A DNA stretch of 14,371 bases, taken from positions 1 through 14,371 of the forward strand of contig JAFZQK010000044.1 of the NCBI GenBank assembly GCA_017620455.1. The letters run 5' to 3'. Origin of the DNA: Clostridia bacterium. GTDB taxonomy: Bacteria > Bacillota_A > Clostridia > Christensenellales > Aristaeellaceae. Below are positions 7,138-13,723 of this stretch, one piece after another. Within the stretch, counting starts at the first letter, position 1. Each line of letters starts with the position of its first letter. Under the pieces are notes generated by a model. The model was not told the origin of the DNA and did no database searches. It worked only from the letters and a program-made list of their open reading frames with translations. A program made the translations under genes and the position numbers.

Positions 7138-7322
7138 CGCTTAAAATCCACTCTTTCTTTCTGGATGATCGCCTTAACGCGGCGCGGACGGCGGGGCATA
7201 CTTTCTGTTTCTGCCTCGCTGCTCCCGGGGGCACTGCCTGGGGCCGGACGAAGCGCGCTTGCAGCCGATGACGCGCTCTCTCTTCCGCCGGCGGGTCCGG
7301 GCGTTTTTCCCGTTCTTCGCAC
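7100..7322 (-). promoter_or_regulatory. T-box riboswitch, tRNA-Cys specific, controlling cysE-cysS
   Basis: The leader of about 220 nt has three T-box hallmarks. The Stem I tip has AGCGCG (7272-7277) paired with CGCGCT (7252-7257) around a loop with GGCTGCAAG, matching the distal loop that stacks on the tRNA elbow. The antiterminator pairs AGAG (7151-7154) with CTCT (7124-7127) and GCGG (7137-7140) with CCGT (7128-7131), around a bulge starting TGGA (7147-7150). The exclusive terminator is at 7100-7137. TGGA pairs with UCCA, the end of tRNAs with discriminator U73, which fits tRNA-Cys. The proposed specifier is TGC at 7231-7233, at the expected distance from the Stem I tip; this is less sure. 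Uncharged tRNA-Cys would switch on cysE, cysS and the hydrolase gene. Confidence 0.82.
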
Positions 7323-7328
7323 AGTGGT

Positions 7329-7357
7329 ATTATATGCGGAAAAAAGCGGTTTGTCAA
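7329..7357 (-). promoter_or_regulatory. Promoter of the T-box cysE-cysS unit
   Basis: On the minus strand a perfect TTGACA (7352-7357) and perfect TATAAT (7329-7334) lie 17 bp apart, with transcription starting near 7322. The -35 covers the stop codon of the upstream Lgt-like gene. Constitutive high initiation with control at the T-box is the expected logic. Confidence 0.92.
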
Positions 7358-8331
7358 TCCCTGCCGCCGGCGGGGGCGCTCTGCCGCAGGGCGATCCCCT
7401 CCATCCAGGCGATGACCGCCAGGAACAGGACCATCAGGGCGTAGGCAATCACGGTGTTACAGGGAAGATAGGGGCTTTCCATCCGGGCGGGCAGGCCGGT
7501 GAGCTGCCGGGTGAGCCAAAGCAACCCCTTGTCCACCGCAAATTCCATGCCGGTGAGCCCCGCCACGCACAGCAGGGCCACCCCCGCCGGATACCAGCGG
7601 CGGAAGGGCCGCACCCCCCGGCTGCGGATGCAGCGGGAGACGAGGAGCCCCATGACGGCGGCGGCGCAGAGCAGCTGCTCCACCCGCACGAAGCCCCATT
7701 TCATGCACACGTTGCGCAGCGATTCCAGCAGGATCTGGTTCAGGCACAGGGCGAAAACCGTTTCCTCCCACACCGCGCCGGGGCTCCGGCGGTTCTTCCG
7801 AAGGAAAAAGAACGCCGCCACGCCCAATGTCAGCGCCGTTTCCAGCGTGCAGACGGCGGCGAACCAATCGCCCCACTGGTTCTGTATGCCCAGGGGGAAA
7901 CGGGCCAGGAAATGGCCCTCCTCCAGATAGGTTTTTCCCGCCCCCAGCAGGGTGCCGCAGCAATACTCCGCGGCCCGGCAGAAGGCCAGCATCAGCGCCC
8001 CGCAGGGGGCGAAGAGATCCATCAGCTTCGCCGGGGAGCGCCGGGGACGCGTCAGCAGCGCCGAAAGCGCGATCCCCGCCAGGGCGCCCGCCGCGCCGCA
8101 TACGATGCTCAGCTTGTCATACGCCAGGGATACGGCCCTGTCCGGTCCGTCGCGGCCCAGCATCAGCAGGAAATAGCCCGCCTTCGCCCGGTCCATGCCG
8201 ATCACCGCGGCCAGGGCGATTCCCAATAGCGCCAGGGAAATTTTTTCCCCCGCGGCGCGCATCCGGAGGAGATAGGCCCCGCACGTCACCAGCGCGCCGG
8301 AAACCAGGATCCATGGAAACGCGGTGCTCAC
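7354..8331 (-). CDS. Multi-pass membrane protein, Lgt-like (prolipoprotein diacylglyceryl transferase family)
   Basis: Protein of 325 aa with about seven or more hydrophobic segments (for example 4-22, 74-94, 152-176 and 295-312). The middle resembles Lgt: DKLSIVCGAAGALAGIALS, then LMDLFAPCGALMLAFCRAAEYCCG, where Lgt has its LLD-lAP-G-aiGRiGNF block. R119 and E122 could stand for the catalytic R and E, but the usual GRxGNF is changed to CRAAEY, so this is a divergent paralogue and activity is uncertain. Start GTG at 8331 overlaps the upstream stop by 4 bp (GTGA) with GGGAG upstream, so it is translationally coupled to the glycosidase-family gene. Both may work at the membrane or cell surface. 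No terminator follows; the transcript runs into the cysE T-box leader. Confidence 0.6.
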   Translation of the reverse strand: MSTAFPWILVSGALVTCGAYLLRMRAAGEKISLALLGIALAAVIGMDRAKAGYFLLMLGRDGPDRAVSLAYDKLSIVCGAAGALAGIALSALLTRPRRSPAKLMDLFAPCGALMLAFCRAAEYCCGTLLGAGKTYLEEGHFLARFPLGIQNQWGDWFAAVCTLETALTLGVAAFFFLRKNRRSPGAVWEETVFALCLNQILLESLRNVCMKWGFVRVEQLLCAAAVMGLLVSRCIRSRGVRPFRRWYPAGVALLCVAGLTGMEFAVDKGLLWLTRQLTGLPARMESPYLPCNTVIAYALMVLFLAVIAWMEGIALRQSAPAGGRD

Positions 8332-9236
8332 TGGGCGTCACTCTCCCAGGCGGAAGCGAAATAGATGATGTCCACCAGGCTGCGGAATTCCGTATTGGAA
8401 ATGGCGTTGACCTTCTGATTATGGAAGAAGAACCCCGAGGAATTGCCGCCGTCCAGATTGTAGGCGAATTCGATCTCCTGGGTGGAAACGAATTCGGCGA
8501 ATTCCTGCAGCGTCATGCCCCGGAAATACTGATCGGTGTTCCCGCAGGCGATGATCTTGTAATGCAGCGGCCCCGCCTGGCACAGCGCGATGCGCTGGGA
8601 CCGGTTCAGGGGCCCCATGTCCGGATAGTTGAAATCCTCGCAGACCTTGCCGTGATCGTAGAGGATGGGGCCGAAATAAAAGGCGTTGATCAGCTTTTTG
8701 CCGTCGATCTCCAGGGGCACTTCCTCAAAGCCGGGCTTGTAGAAGCCGTGGAAATCCCCGTTCTCGTCGATGGCCAATACGTCCCGGCCGCGGCGCAGCC
8801 GGTTCAGGTACACTTTTCCCTGCCGCAGGATCAGGCCGTAGCCGGAATAGCAGAAATAATCGCCGTTCATGGCCACCACCGCTTTCACCCGGTCCACGAT
8901 CCGGCTCATGGGCATATCGCCGGAGGGGCCGTCGAAGGAATTGGCGGGCTGGGTGCGCAGCTGGGAAGCGTCGGCGATGACCACATCGGCCACCCAGTAA
9001 TCGCAGCCCACGTTTTCCTCCAGCTGCACCCGGCCGGAGGTGATCTCCACCCGGATGGAAGGATCCGAATACAGCGTTTCGCTCAGGTAGCGGTCTTCCG
9101 CGGGCGCTTTGCCGCCGCTTAAGTCAATGGGAAGGCGGAAAGCGCCGGTTTCCACGGGCACTTCCTCCGCCATCGACGGCATCAGGCAGGAACCCAGCAG
9201 AAGGGCCAATGCCATAAAGCAAAGGAAACGCTTCAA
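8328..9236 (-). CDS. Secreted phosphodiester glycosidase family protein (NAGPA-like)
   Basis: Protein of 302 aa of the family named for mammalian N-acetylglucosamine-1-phosphodiester alpha-N-acetylglucosaminidase; bacterial members are thought to act on cell-wall or exopolysaccharide phosphodiesters. Diagnostic blocks are AVVAMNGDYF (119-128), AYNLDGGNSSGFFF (258-271) and the closing RSLVDIIYF (285-293). Residues 1-23 are an export signal with a likely signal peptidase I site after SMA. LGSC at 14-17 could instead be a lipobox, which would fit the Lgt-like neighbour. The start is TTG at 9236, supported by GGAG 11-14 bases upstream and by the signal peptide starting exactly there. A consensus promoter lies about 115 nt upstream. 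It overlaps the Lgt-like gene by 4 bp. Confidence 0.88.
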   Translation of the reverse strand: MKRFLCFMALALLLGSCLMPSMAEEVPVETGAFRLPIDLSGGKAPAEDRYLSETLYSDPSIRVEITSGRVQLEENVGCDYWVADVVIADASQLRTQPANSFDGPSGDMPMSRIVDRVKAVVAMNGDYFCYSGYGLILRQGKVYLNRLRRGRDVLAIDENGDFHGFYKPGFEEVPLEIDGKKLINAFYFGPILYDHGKVCEDFNYPDMGPLNRSQRIALCQAGPLHYKIIACGNTDQYFRGMTLQEFAEFVSTQEIEFAYNLDGGNSSGFFFHNQKVNAISNTEFRSLVDIIYFASAWESDAQ

Positions 9237-9357
9237 TTCTGATCACTCCGTTTCTTTTGTGTGCTTCCGCCCCGATCCATCCGACGGCGCAGGGGCGGGG
9301 GCTTCGGCCGGCGCAGACGCTTTTCCGATTCCCGCTTCTCTCCATAAACCCCCTGAA

Positions 9358-9386
9358 ATTATAAACGGGATCGGGCAGGATGTCAA
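9358..9386 (-). promoter_or_regulatory. Promoter of the glycosidase-family / Lgt-like operon
   Basis: On the minus strand perfect TTGACA (9381-9386) and TATAAT (9358-9363) are 17 bp apart. Transcription would begin near 9351, giving a leader of about 115 nt (9237-9351) in which I find no known riboswitch. The leader has GC-rich potential hairpins but no T-run. Confidence 0.9.
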
Positions 9387-9451
9387 CCGGAAGCCCGTAT
9401 GTCCTCCGATCCGGCGGGATAAAATAATAGAAGGAAAAAAGAAAAAAGGGG

Positions 9452-9479
9452 TTGACAGATCATAAATATGTGATAATAT
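9452..9479 (+). promoter_or_regulatory. Promoter of the trxB-like / trxA operon, with AT-rich palindrome
   Basis: TTGACA (9452-9457) is followed after 16 bp by TAATAT (9474-9479). The -10 lies inside a perfect 10-bp palindrome ATAATATTAT (9473-9482), itself framed by AAATAT (9464-9469) and ATATTT (9481-9486). The stretch is strikingly AT-rich in GC-rich DNA. The symmetry suggests an operator; the OhrR-type repressor of this cassette is a candidate binder by position only. The divergent promoter at 9358-9386 lies about 66 bp away. Nothing else is seen in 9237-9536. Confidence 0.78.
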
Positions 9480-9536
9480 TATATTTGAAACAAGGAAACA
9501 GACGGACACGGAGCGCTTTTTCACGGAGGCGGGGGA

Positions 9537-10406
9537 ATGGAACGCTACGACATTGCGATCATCGGCACGGGGCCGGCGGGGCTGTCCGCCGCCGTCACGG
9601 CGACGATCCGGAACAAACGGGTGCTGCTGCTGGGCAGCCGGGACCTGAGCGAAAAGCTGGAAAAAGCCCGGGAGATCCGGAATTATCTGGGCTTTCCCGC
9701 CGTGAAGGGGCCCGATCTGGCGGCGGCCTTTGGGCGGCATCTGGATGAAATGGGCATCCGGATCACGGAAAAGCGGATCAGCGCCGTGTACGCCATGGGG
9801 GAGTACTTTGCCCTGCAGTCCGGGGAGGAAACGCTGGAGGCCACGGCGGTGATCCTGGCCACGGGGGTGGTGCAGGCAAAGCCGCTGCCCGGGGAGGAAG
9901 CGCTGCTGGGCCGGGGGGTCAGCTACTGCGCCACCTGCGACGCGCCGCTTTACCGGGGCAAAACCGCGGCGGTGATCGGCTACAGCCCCCGGGAGGAAAG
10001 CGAGGCGGCGTTCCTTTCCGAGGTGTGTGGCCGCGTCCTGTATTTCCCCGTTTATCCCCAGGAGCCCCGTCTGCCGGCCGGCGTCGCCGTGATCCGGGAA
10101 AAGGTGCTGGAAATCGGGGAAACGGAGGGCGGGCGCGTCGTCCGGACCGCGGAGGGGGAATACCCCGCGGACGGGGTGTTCGTGCTGCGGGAGGCCATCG
10201 CGCCGAACCGGCTGGTGCCGGGCCTGGAAACGGAGGACGGCCACGTGAAGGTGGACCGGAAAATGCGCGCCTCCCTTCCCGGGGCGTTCGCCTGCGGGGA
10301 TGTGACGGGCGCGCCCTACCAGTACATCAAGGCCGCCGGGGAAGGCAACGTGGCCGCCCTGAGCGCCGTAAAGTACCTGGACGAAATGAAACGGAACAAC
10401 GCATAA
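9537..10406 (+). CDS. Thioredoxin reductase-like flavoprotein lacking NADPH motifs
   Basis: Protein of 289 aa of the TrxB family, which reduces thioredoxin through FAD and a redox CxxC. The FAD-binding GxGxxG is at 10-15 (IIGTGPAGLSAA), the redox pair is C131-A-T-C134, and the second FAD motif ACGDVTGAPYQYIKAAGEG is at 252-270. The NADPH domain is altered. Where classical TrxB has GGGDSAxEEA this protein has GYSPREESEA (148-157), and the HRRDxFRA segment is absent, replaced by YFPVYPQEPRLP. It is also shorter than typical TrxB. That matches the pyridine-nucleotide-independent, ferredoxin-dependent flavin thioredoxin reductases (FFTR) known from clostridia, an inference. GGAGG at 9525-9529 sets the ATG; trxA follows 15 bp later. 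Confidence 0.9.
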   Translation: MERYDIAIIGTGPAGLSAAVTATIRNKRVLLLGSRDLSEKLEKAREIRNYLGFPAVKGPDLAAAFGRHLDEMGIRITEKRISAVYAMGEYFALQSGEETLEATAVILATGVVQAKPLPGEEALLGRGVSYCATCDAPLYRGKTAAVIGYSPREESEAAFLSEVCGRVLYFPVYPQEPRLPAGVAVIREKVLEIGETEGGRVVRTAEGEYPADGVFVLREAIAPNRLVPGLETEDGHVKVDRKMRASLPGAFACGDVTGAPYQYIKAAGEGNVAALSAVKYLDEMKRNNA

Positions 10407-10421
10407 AAAGGAGAGAGGATC

Positions 10422-10736
10422 ATGGTAAAGAAAATCAATGCGGAACAGTTTGAACAGGAAGCGAAGAAGAGCGCCGTGGCGCTGGTGGATTTTTCCGCCG
10501 TCTGGTGCGGCCCCTGCCGGATGCTGGCCCCCATCGTGGAGAGTCTCAGCGAAAAGCTGGCGGGCCGGGTGGACGTTTACAATGTGGACGTGGACGAAGC
10601 GCCCGCTCTGGCCGGCGCGTACCGGGTCAGCTCCATTCCCTGCCTGGTGCTGCTGAAAAACGGCCAGTTTGTGGATCAGTCCGTGGGCTTCCGCCCCGAA
10701 GCGCAGCTCATCGCCTGGATCGAAAGCAAGCTGTAA
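10422..10736 (+). CDS. trxA: Thioredoxin
   Basis: Cytoplasmic thiol-disulfide oxidoreductase of 104 aa, normal size. The active site is W28-C29-G30-P31-C32 within FSAVWCGPCRMLAPIVE, and the buried aspartate (D23) is present. The cis-proline loop reads SSIPCLVL, so the usual threonine after the cis-proline (P72) is a cysteine, C73, close to the active site in the fold. The ATG has GGAGAGAGG just upstream, and the gene follows the TrxB-like gene by 15 bp, so enzyme and substrate are made together. It is followed by a strong GC hairpin before ohrR. Confidence 0.97.
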   Translation: MVKKINAEQFEQEAKKSAVALVDFSAVWCGPCRMLAPIVESLSEKLAGRVDVYNVDVDEAPALAGAYRVSSIPCLVLLKNGQFVDQSVGFRPEAQLIAWIESKL

Positions 10737-10747
10737 GCACACGGGGT

Positions 10748-10781
10748 GCGGGCGGCCGGGGCGGTCCGGCCGCCTGCTTTT
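10748..10781 (+). terminator. GC-rich hairpin with short T-run between trxA and ohrR
   Basis: A stem of up to 12 bp (10748-10759 with 10766-10777, nine central pairs perfect: GGCGGCCGG with CCGGCCGCC) around a 6-nt loop, followed by only four T. It is probably a partial terminator that lowers ohrR expression relative to trxB-trxA. I see no separate ohrR promoter. Confidence 0.65.
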
Positions 10782-10801
10782 ACGTAAAGGAGGACGCGGG
10801 A

Positions 10802-11257
10802 ATGAGCGAACAGGATCATCCTTTGACAGATATGCCGCAGCTGCTGCTGGACGGCCAGCTGTGCTTTCCCTTGTACGCCGCGGCCCGGATGGTGGTGAAC
10901 CATTACAATCCGCTGCTCAGGCCCCTGGGCATCACCTACACCCAGTACATCGTGCTGCTGGCCCTGTGGGAGAGCGGCAGCGCCACGGTGGGGGACCTGT
11001 GCCGCCGGCTGTATCTGGATAACGGCACCGTCACCCCCCTGCTCAAGAAAATGGAGGAGGAGGGCATCCTGCTGCGCAGCCGCAGCAAGCAGGACGAGCG
11101 GGTGGTCACCGTGACGGTGACGGAAAAGGGCTGGGATCTGCGCCGCCGGGTGAAGGACGTGCCCGGCCAGGTGAGCTGCTGCATCCCTCTGACCCACGAC
11201 GAGGCGTTCCAGCTCTATACCCTGCTGCGGAAAATGCTGGGGAACATGGAGCCGTAA
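10802..11257 (+). CDS. ohrR: OhrR-type MarR family redox-sensing repressor, two-cysteine pattern
   Basis: Winged-helix repressor of 151 aa that senses organic hydroperoxides through a reactive N-terminal cysteine. It is strongly similar by memory to Bacillus subtilis OhrR: LCFPLYAAARM, PLLRPLGITYTQYIVLLALWE, RRLYLDNGTVTPLLKKMEEEG and SKQDERVVTVT. The peroxidatic Cys is C21 in QLCFPLY. C126 and C127 (VSCCIP) lie where the resolving Cys of Xanthomonas OhrR (C127) lies, so this looks like a two-Cys, disulfide-forming sensor. The ATG at 10802 was chosen for its AAAGGAGG 8 bp upstream; the longer open frame runs back through trxA and is not coding. No ohr peroxidase gene is in the window; the trx genes upstream are the likely targets or recyclers. 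Confidence 0.9.
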   Translation: MSEQDHPLTDMPQLLLDGQLCFPLYAAARMVVNHYNPLLRPLGITYTQYIVLLALWESGSATVGDLCRRLYLDNGTVTPLLKKMEEEGILLRSRSKQDERVVTVTVTEKGWDLRRRVKDVPGQVSCCIPLTHDEAFQLYTLLRKMLGNMEP

Positions 11258-11311
11258 GGGAAAAAGCCTGCCTTCTGAAGGGAAAAATCTGCCGCCGCGC
11301 TTTCCCGGGGA

Positions 11312-11358
11312 TTGACAAAACCCGTACGATCAAGTATAATGCACTGAAAACGTACGGG
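11312..11358 (+). promoter_or_regulatory. Promoter of the pyrC-carA-carB operon, flanked by an inverted repeat
   Basis: Perfect TTGACA (11312-11317) and TATAAT (11335-11340) at 17-bp spacing. CCCGTACG (11321-11328), in the spacer, and CGTACGGG (11351-11358), just after the start of transcription (about 11347), form a perfect 8-bp inverted repeat bracketing the -10. A dimeric repressor binding here could block initiation. No PyrR-type attenuator is visible; the leader before pyrC is only about 26 nt. Confidence 0.88.
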
Positions 11359-11372
11359 AAGGGGTGAAGCGC

Positions 11373-12653
11373 GTGCGGGTCTTGCTCAAAGGCGGGCAGG
11401 TGTACCGGGACGGCGCTTTTATTTTGGCCGACGTAGCGGTCCGCAGGGGTCTGGTGGAGGCCGTGTCCCCCCGGATGACGCCCCGCCCCGGGGACCGTAT
11501 TTTGGATTTTACGAATTGTTATTTATTGCCCGGTTTCGCGGATGTGCACGTACATCTTCGGGAGCCGGGCTTTTCTTATAAGGAAACCATCGAAAGCGGC
11601 ACTCTGGCCGCCGCCCGGGGCGGATACGGCGCGGTGTGCGCCATGCCCAATGTGAAGCCCGCGCCGGATTGCATGAAAAATTTGCAGGTGCAATTGGACC
11701 TGATCAAAAAGGAAGCCAAGATCCCCGTGTACCCCTACGGCGCCATCACCATGGGGCAGAAGGGCGGCGGGGAGCTGGCGGATTTCACCGCCCTGGCCCC
11801 GTATGTGTGCGCCTTTTCCGACGACGGGCGGGGGGTGCAGAGCGGGGAGCTGATGGAGCTGGCCATGCGGGCGGTGAAGCGGACGGGAAAGCTGATCGCC
11901 GCCCACTGCGAGGACGAATCGCTGCTCCGGGGCGGCTACATCCACGACGGGCCCTACGCCCGCCGCTACGGCCACGCGGGGATCTGCTCCGAAAGCGAAA
12001 CGGCCCAGGTGCGGCGGGATATCGCGCTGGCGGCGAAGACCGGCTGCCCCTACCACGTGTGCCACGTGTCCGCCAAGGAGACGGTGGCGGCCATCCGGGA
12101 GGCGAAAAAGGCCGGGCTGGACGTAAGCTGCGAGACCGCGCCCCACTACTTGCTGCTCACGGACGCGGATCTGCAGGAGGAAGGGCGCTTCAAAATGAAC
12201 CCGCCCATCCGGGAGCAGGCGGACCGGGACGCCCTGATCGAGGGCATCCTGGACGGCACCGTCGATATGATCGCCACGGATCACGCCCCGCACTCCTTCG
12301 ATGAAAAAAACAAGGGGCTGGAGGGCAGCCTCATGGGCGTGGTGGGGCTGGAATGCGCCTTCCGGGTGCTGTACAGCCGCCTGGTGCGGAAAGAAAAGAT
12401 CCTGACGCTGGAAAAACTGGCCCAGCTCATGAGCGTGAACCCCCGGAAGCGCTTCGGCCTGCCCGGGGGCATCACGGAAGGGCGGCGGGCGGACATTACC
12501 GCCGTGGACCCGGAAAAGACGGGGATCATCGAGCCGGAGGAATTCTTCTCCCTGGGCCGGGCCACGCCGTTTGCGGGCTGGGAAACCGCGGGAGACATCG
12601 CAATGACCATGACAGGGGGACGGATCGTATGGATGAGCCAAGAAAGATCGTGA
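11373..12653 (+). CDS. pyrC: Dihydroorotase (type I amidohydrolase)
   Basis: Cyclises carbamoyl aspartate to dihydroorotate in pyrimidine synthesis. The 426-aa protein has the metal-binding HxH of the amidohydrolase fold at H59-V-H61 in DVHVHLREPG, SDDG (149-152) with a bridging aspartate candidate, H178 in AAHCED, H231 in CHVS, and the catalytic ATDHAPH at 301-307. The NPP loop (KMNPPIR, 274-280) is present. I chose GTG 11373 because AAGGGGTGA (11359-11367) is a strong anti-ribosome match 5 bases upstream. GTG 11364 is in frame, three codons longer, but would leave its site overlapping the start. The 3' end overlaps carA by 25 bp, so carA is coupled. Confidence 0.96.
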   Translation: MRVLLKGGQVYRDGAFILADVAVRRGLVEAVSPRMTPRPGDRILDFTNCYLLPGFADVHVHLREPGFSYKETIESGTLAAARGGYGAVCAMPNVKPAPDCMKNLQVQLDLIKKEAKIPVYPYGAITMGQKGGGELADFTALAPYVCAFSDDGRGVQSGELMELAMRAVKRTGKLIAAHCEDESLLRGGYIHDGPYARRYGHAGICSESETAQVRRDIALAAKTGCPYHVCHVSAKETVAAIREAKKAGLDVSCETAPHYLLLTDADLQEEGRFKMNPPIREQADRDALIEGILDGTVDMIATDHAPHSFDEKNKGLEGSLMGVVGLECAFRVLYSRLVRKEKILTLEKLAQLMSVNPRKRFGLPGGITEGRRADITAVDPEKTGIIEPEEFFSLGRATPFAGWETAGDIAMTMTGGRIVWMSQERS

Positions 12654-13708
12654 TGGAAAACGGCCTGGAAATGACGGGCACGGGCTTTGGCGCCAACGTG
12701 GACGCGGTGAACGAGATCGTGTTCAACACCGCCATGGCCGGGTATCAGGAGATCGTCACCGACCCCAGCTACACCGCCCAGGCCGTGGTGATGACCTATC
12801 CCCTCATCGGCAATTACGGCATCACCGACGAGGACTATGAAACGAAAACCCCCACCATGAGCGGCATGATCGTCAGGGAATACAACGATATCCCCAGCAA
12901 TTTCCGCTATACGAAGACCCTTTCCGAGATCCTGGAGGAGAACGGCATCCCCGGCATCCAGGGCGTGGACACCCGGAAGCTGACGCGGGTGATCCGGGAC
13001 GAGGGCAGCCAGAAGGTGCTGATCACCTCCGCCGCGACCCCCCATGAGGAGGCCATGGCCGTCCTGCGGGATTACCGGATGCCCACGGACCAGGTTTCCC
13101 GGGTGTCCTGCAAAAAGAAATGGTACGCCCGCACCGCGAATCACCGCTTCAACGTGGTGGCGGTGGACTGCGGCATCAAGCTGAACATCATCCGCAAGCT
13201 GAACGAATTCGGCTGCAACGTCACCGTGGTGCCCTACGACACCCCGGCGGAAACCATCCTCTCCTTCGCGCCGGACGGGCTGCTCCTTTCCAACGGGCCG
13301 GGGAACCCGGAGGACGTAAAGCCCGTGATCGCCCTGGTGCGGCAGCTGAAGGGCAGGCTGCCCATCTTCGGCATCTGCCTGGGGCACCAGATCATTTCCC
13401 TGGCGCTGGGGGCGCAGACCTTCAAAATGAAGTTCGGCCACCGGGGCGGCAACCATCCGGTGAAAAACCTGCTGACGGGCAAAATCGAGATCACCAGCCA
13501 GAACCATTCCTACGCCGTGAAGCCGGAAACGCTCAAGGGCACGGAATTGCACATGACCCACGTAAACATGCTGGACGATACCGTGGAGGGCGTGGCGGAC
13601 GAAGCGGATCAGATCTTTTCCGTGCAATACCATCCAGAATCCGCCCCCGGGCCCCAGGACAGCGCGTATCTGTTCGGCCAATTCGTGGCCGCTATGGCGG
13701 GGAAATAA
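12629..13708 (+). CDS. carA: Carbamoyl-phosphate synthase small subunit (glutamine amidotransferase)
   Basis: Hydrolyses glutamine and feeds ammonia to CarB for carbamoyl phosphate. The protein is 359 aa, usual length. The N-terminal CarA domain covers about 1-165 (FNTAMAGYQEIVTDPSY, IPGIQGVDTRKLTR). The class I glutaminase domain follows, with NGPGNPED at 222-229, the nucleophile C250 in FGICLGHQ, and H335 and E337 in QYHPESAPGP completing the triad. The ATG at 12629 (MDEPRKIVMENG) has AGGGGGA about 9 bp upstream inside pyrC. The alternative ATG at the M of VMENG would lack the ribosome site. carB is the second gene downstream, separated by a Nudix gene. Confidence 0.98.
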   Translation: MDEPRKIVMENGLEMTGTGFGANVDAVNEIVFNTAMAGYQEIVTDPSYTAQAVVMTYPLIGNYGITDEDYETKTPTMSGMIVREYNDIPSNFRYTKTLSEILEENGIPGIQGVDTRKLTRVIRDEGSQKVLITSAATPHEEAMAVLRDYRMPTDQVSRVSCKKKWYARTANHRFNVVAVDCGIKLNIIRKLNEFGCNVTVVPYDTPAETILSFAPDGLLLSNGPGNPEDVKPVIALVRQLKGRLPIFGICLGHQIISLALGAQTFKMKFGHRGGNHPVKNLLTGKIEITSQNHSYAVKPETLKGTELHMTHVNMLDDTVEGVADEADQIFSVQYHPESAPGPQDSAYLFGQFVAAMAGK

Positions 13709-13723
13709 AGAGAGGGAAAGAAA

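Noticed and set aside
4953..7271. 772-codon plus-strand open frame spanning cysS and cysE
   Set aside because: Antisense shadow of two well-recognised genes, rich in G, A, V and H with no domains; caused by high third-position GC.
9237..9351. Possible riboswitch in the leader of the glycosidase-family gene
   Set aside because: GC-rich with potential hairpins, but no known conserved core and no terminator or sequestered ribosome site could be shown.
11364..11366. Upstream GTG start for pyrC
   Set aside because: In frame, but the purine-rich ribosome site abuts it with no spacing; GTG 11373 is better placed. The difference is only three residues.
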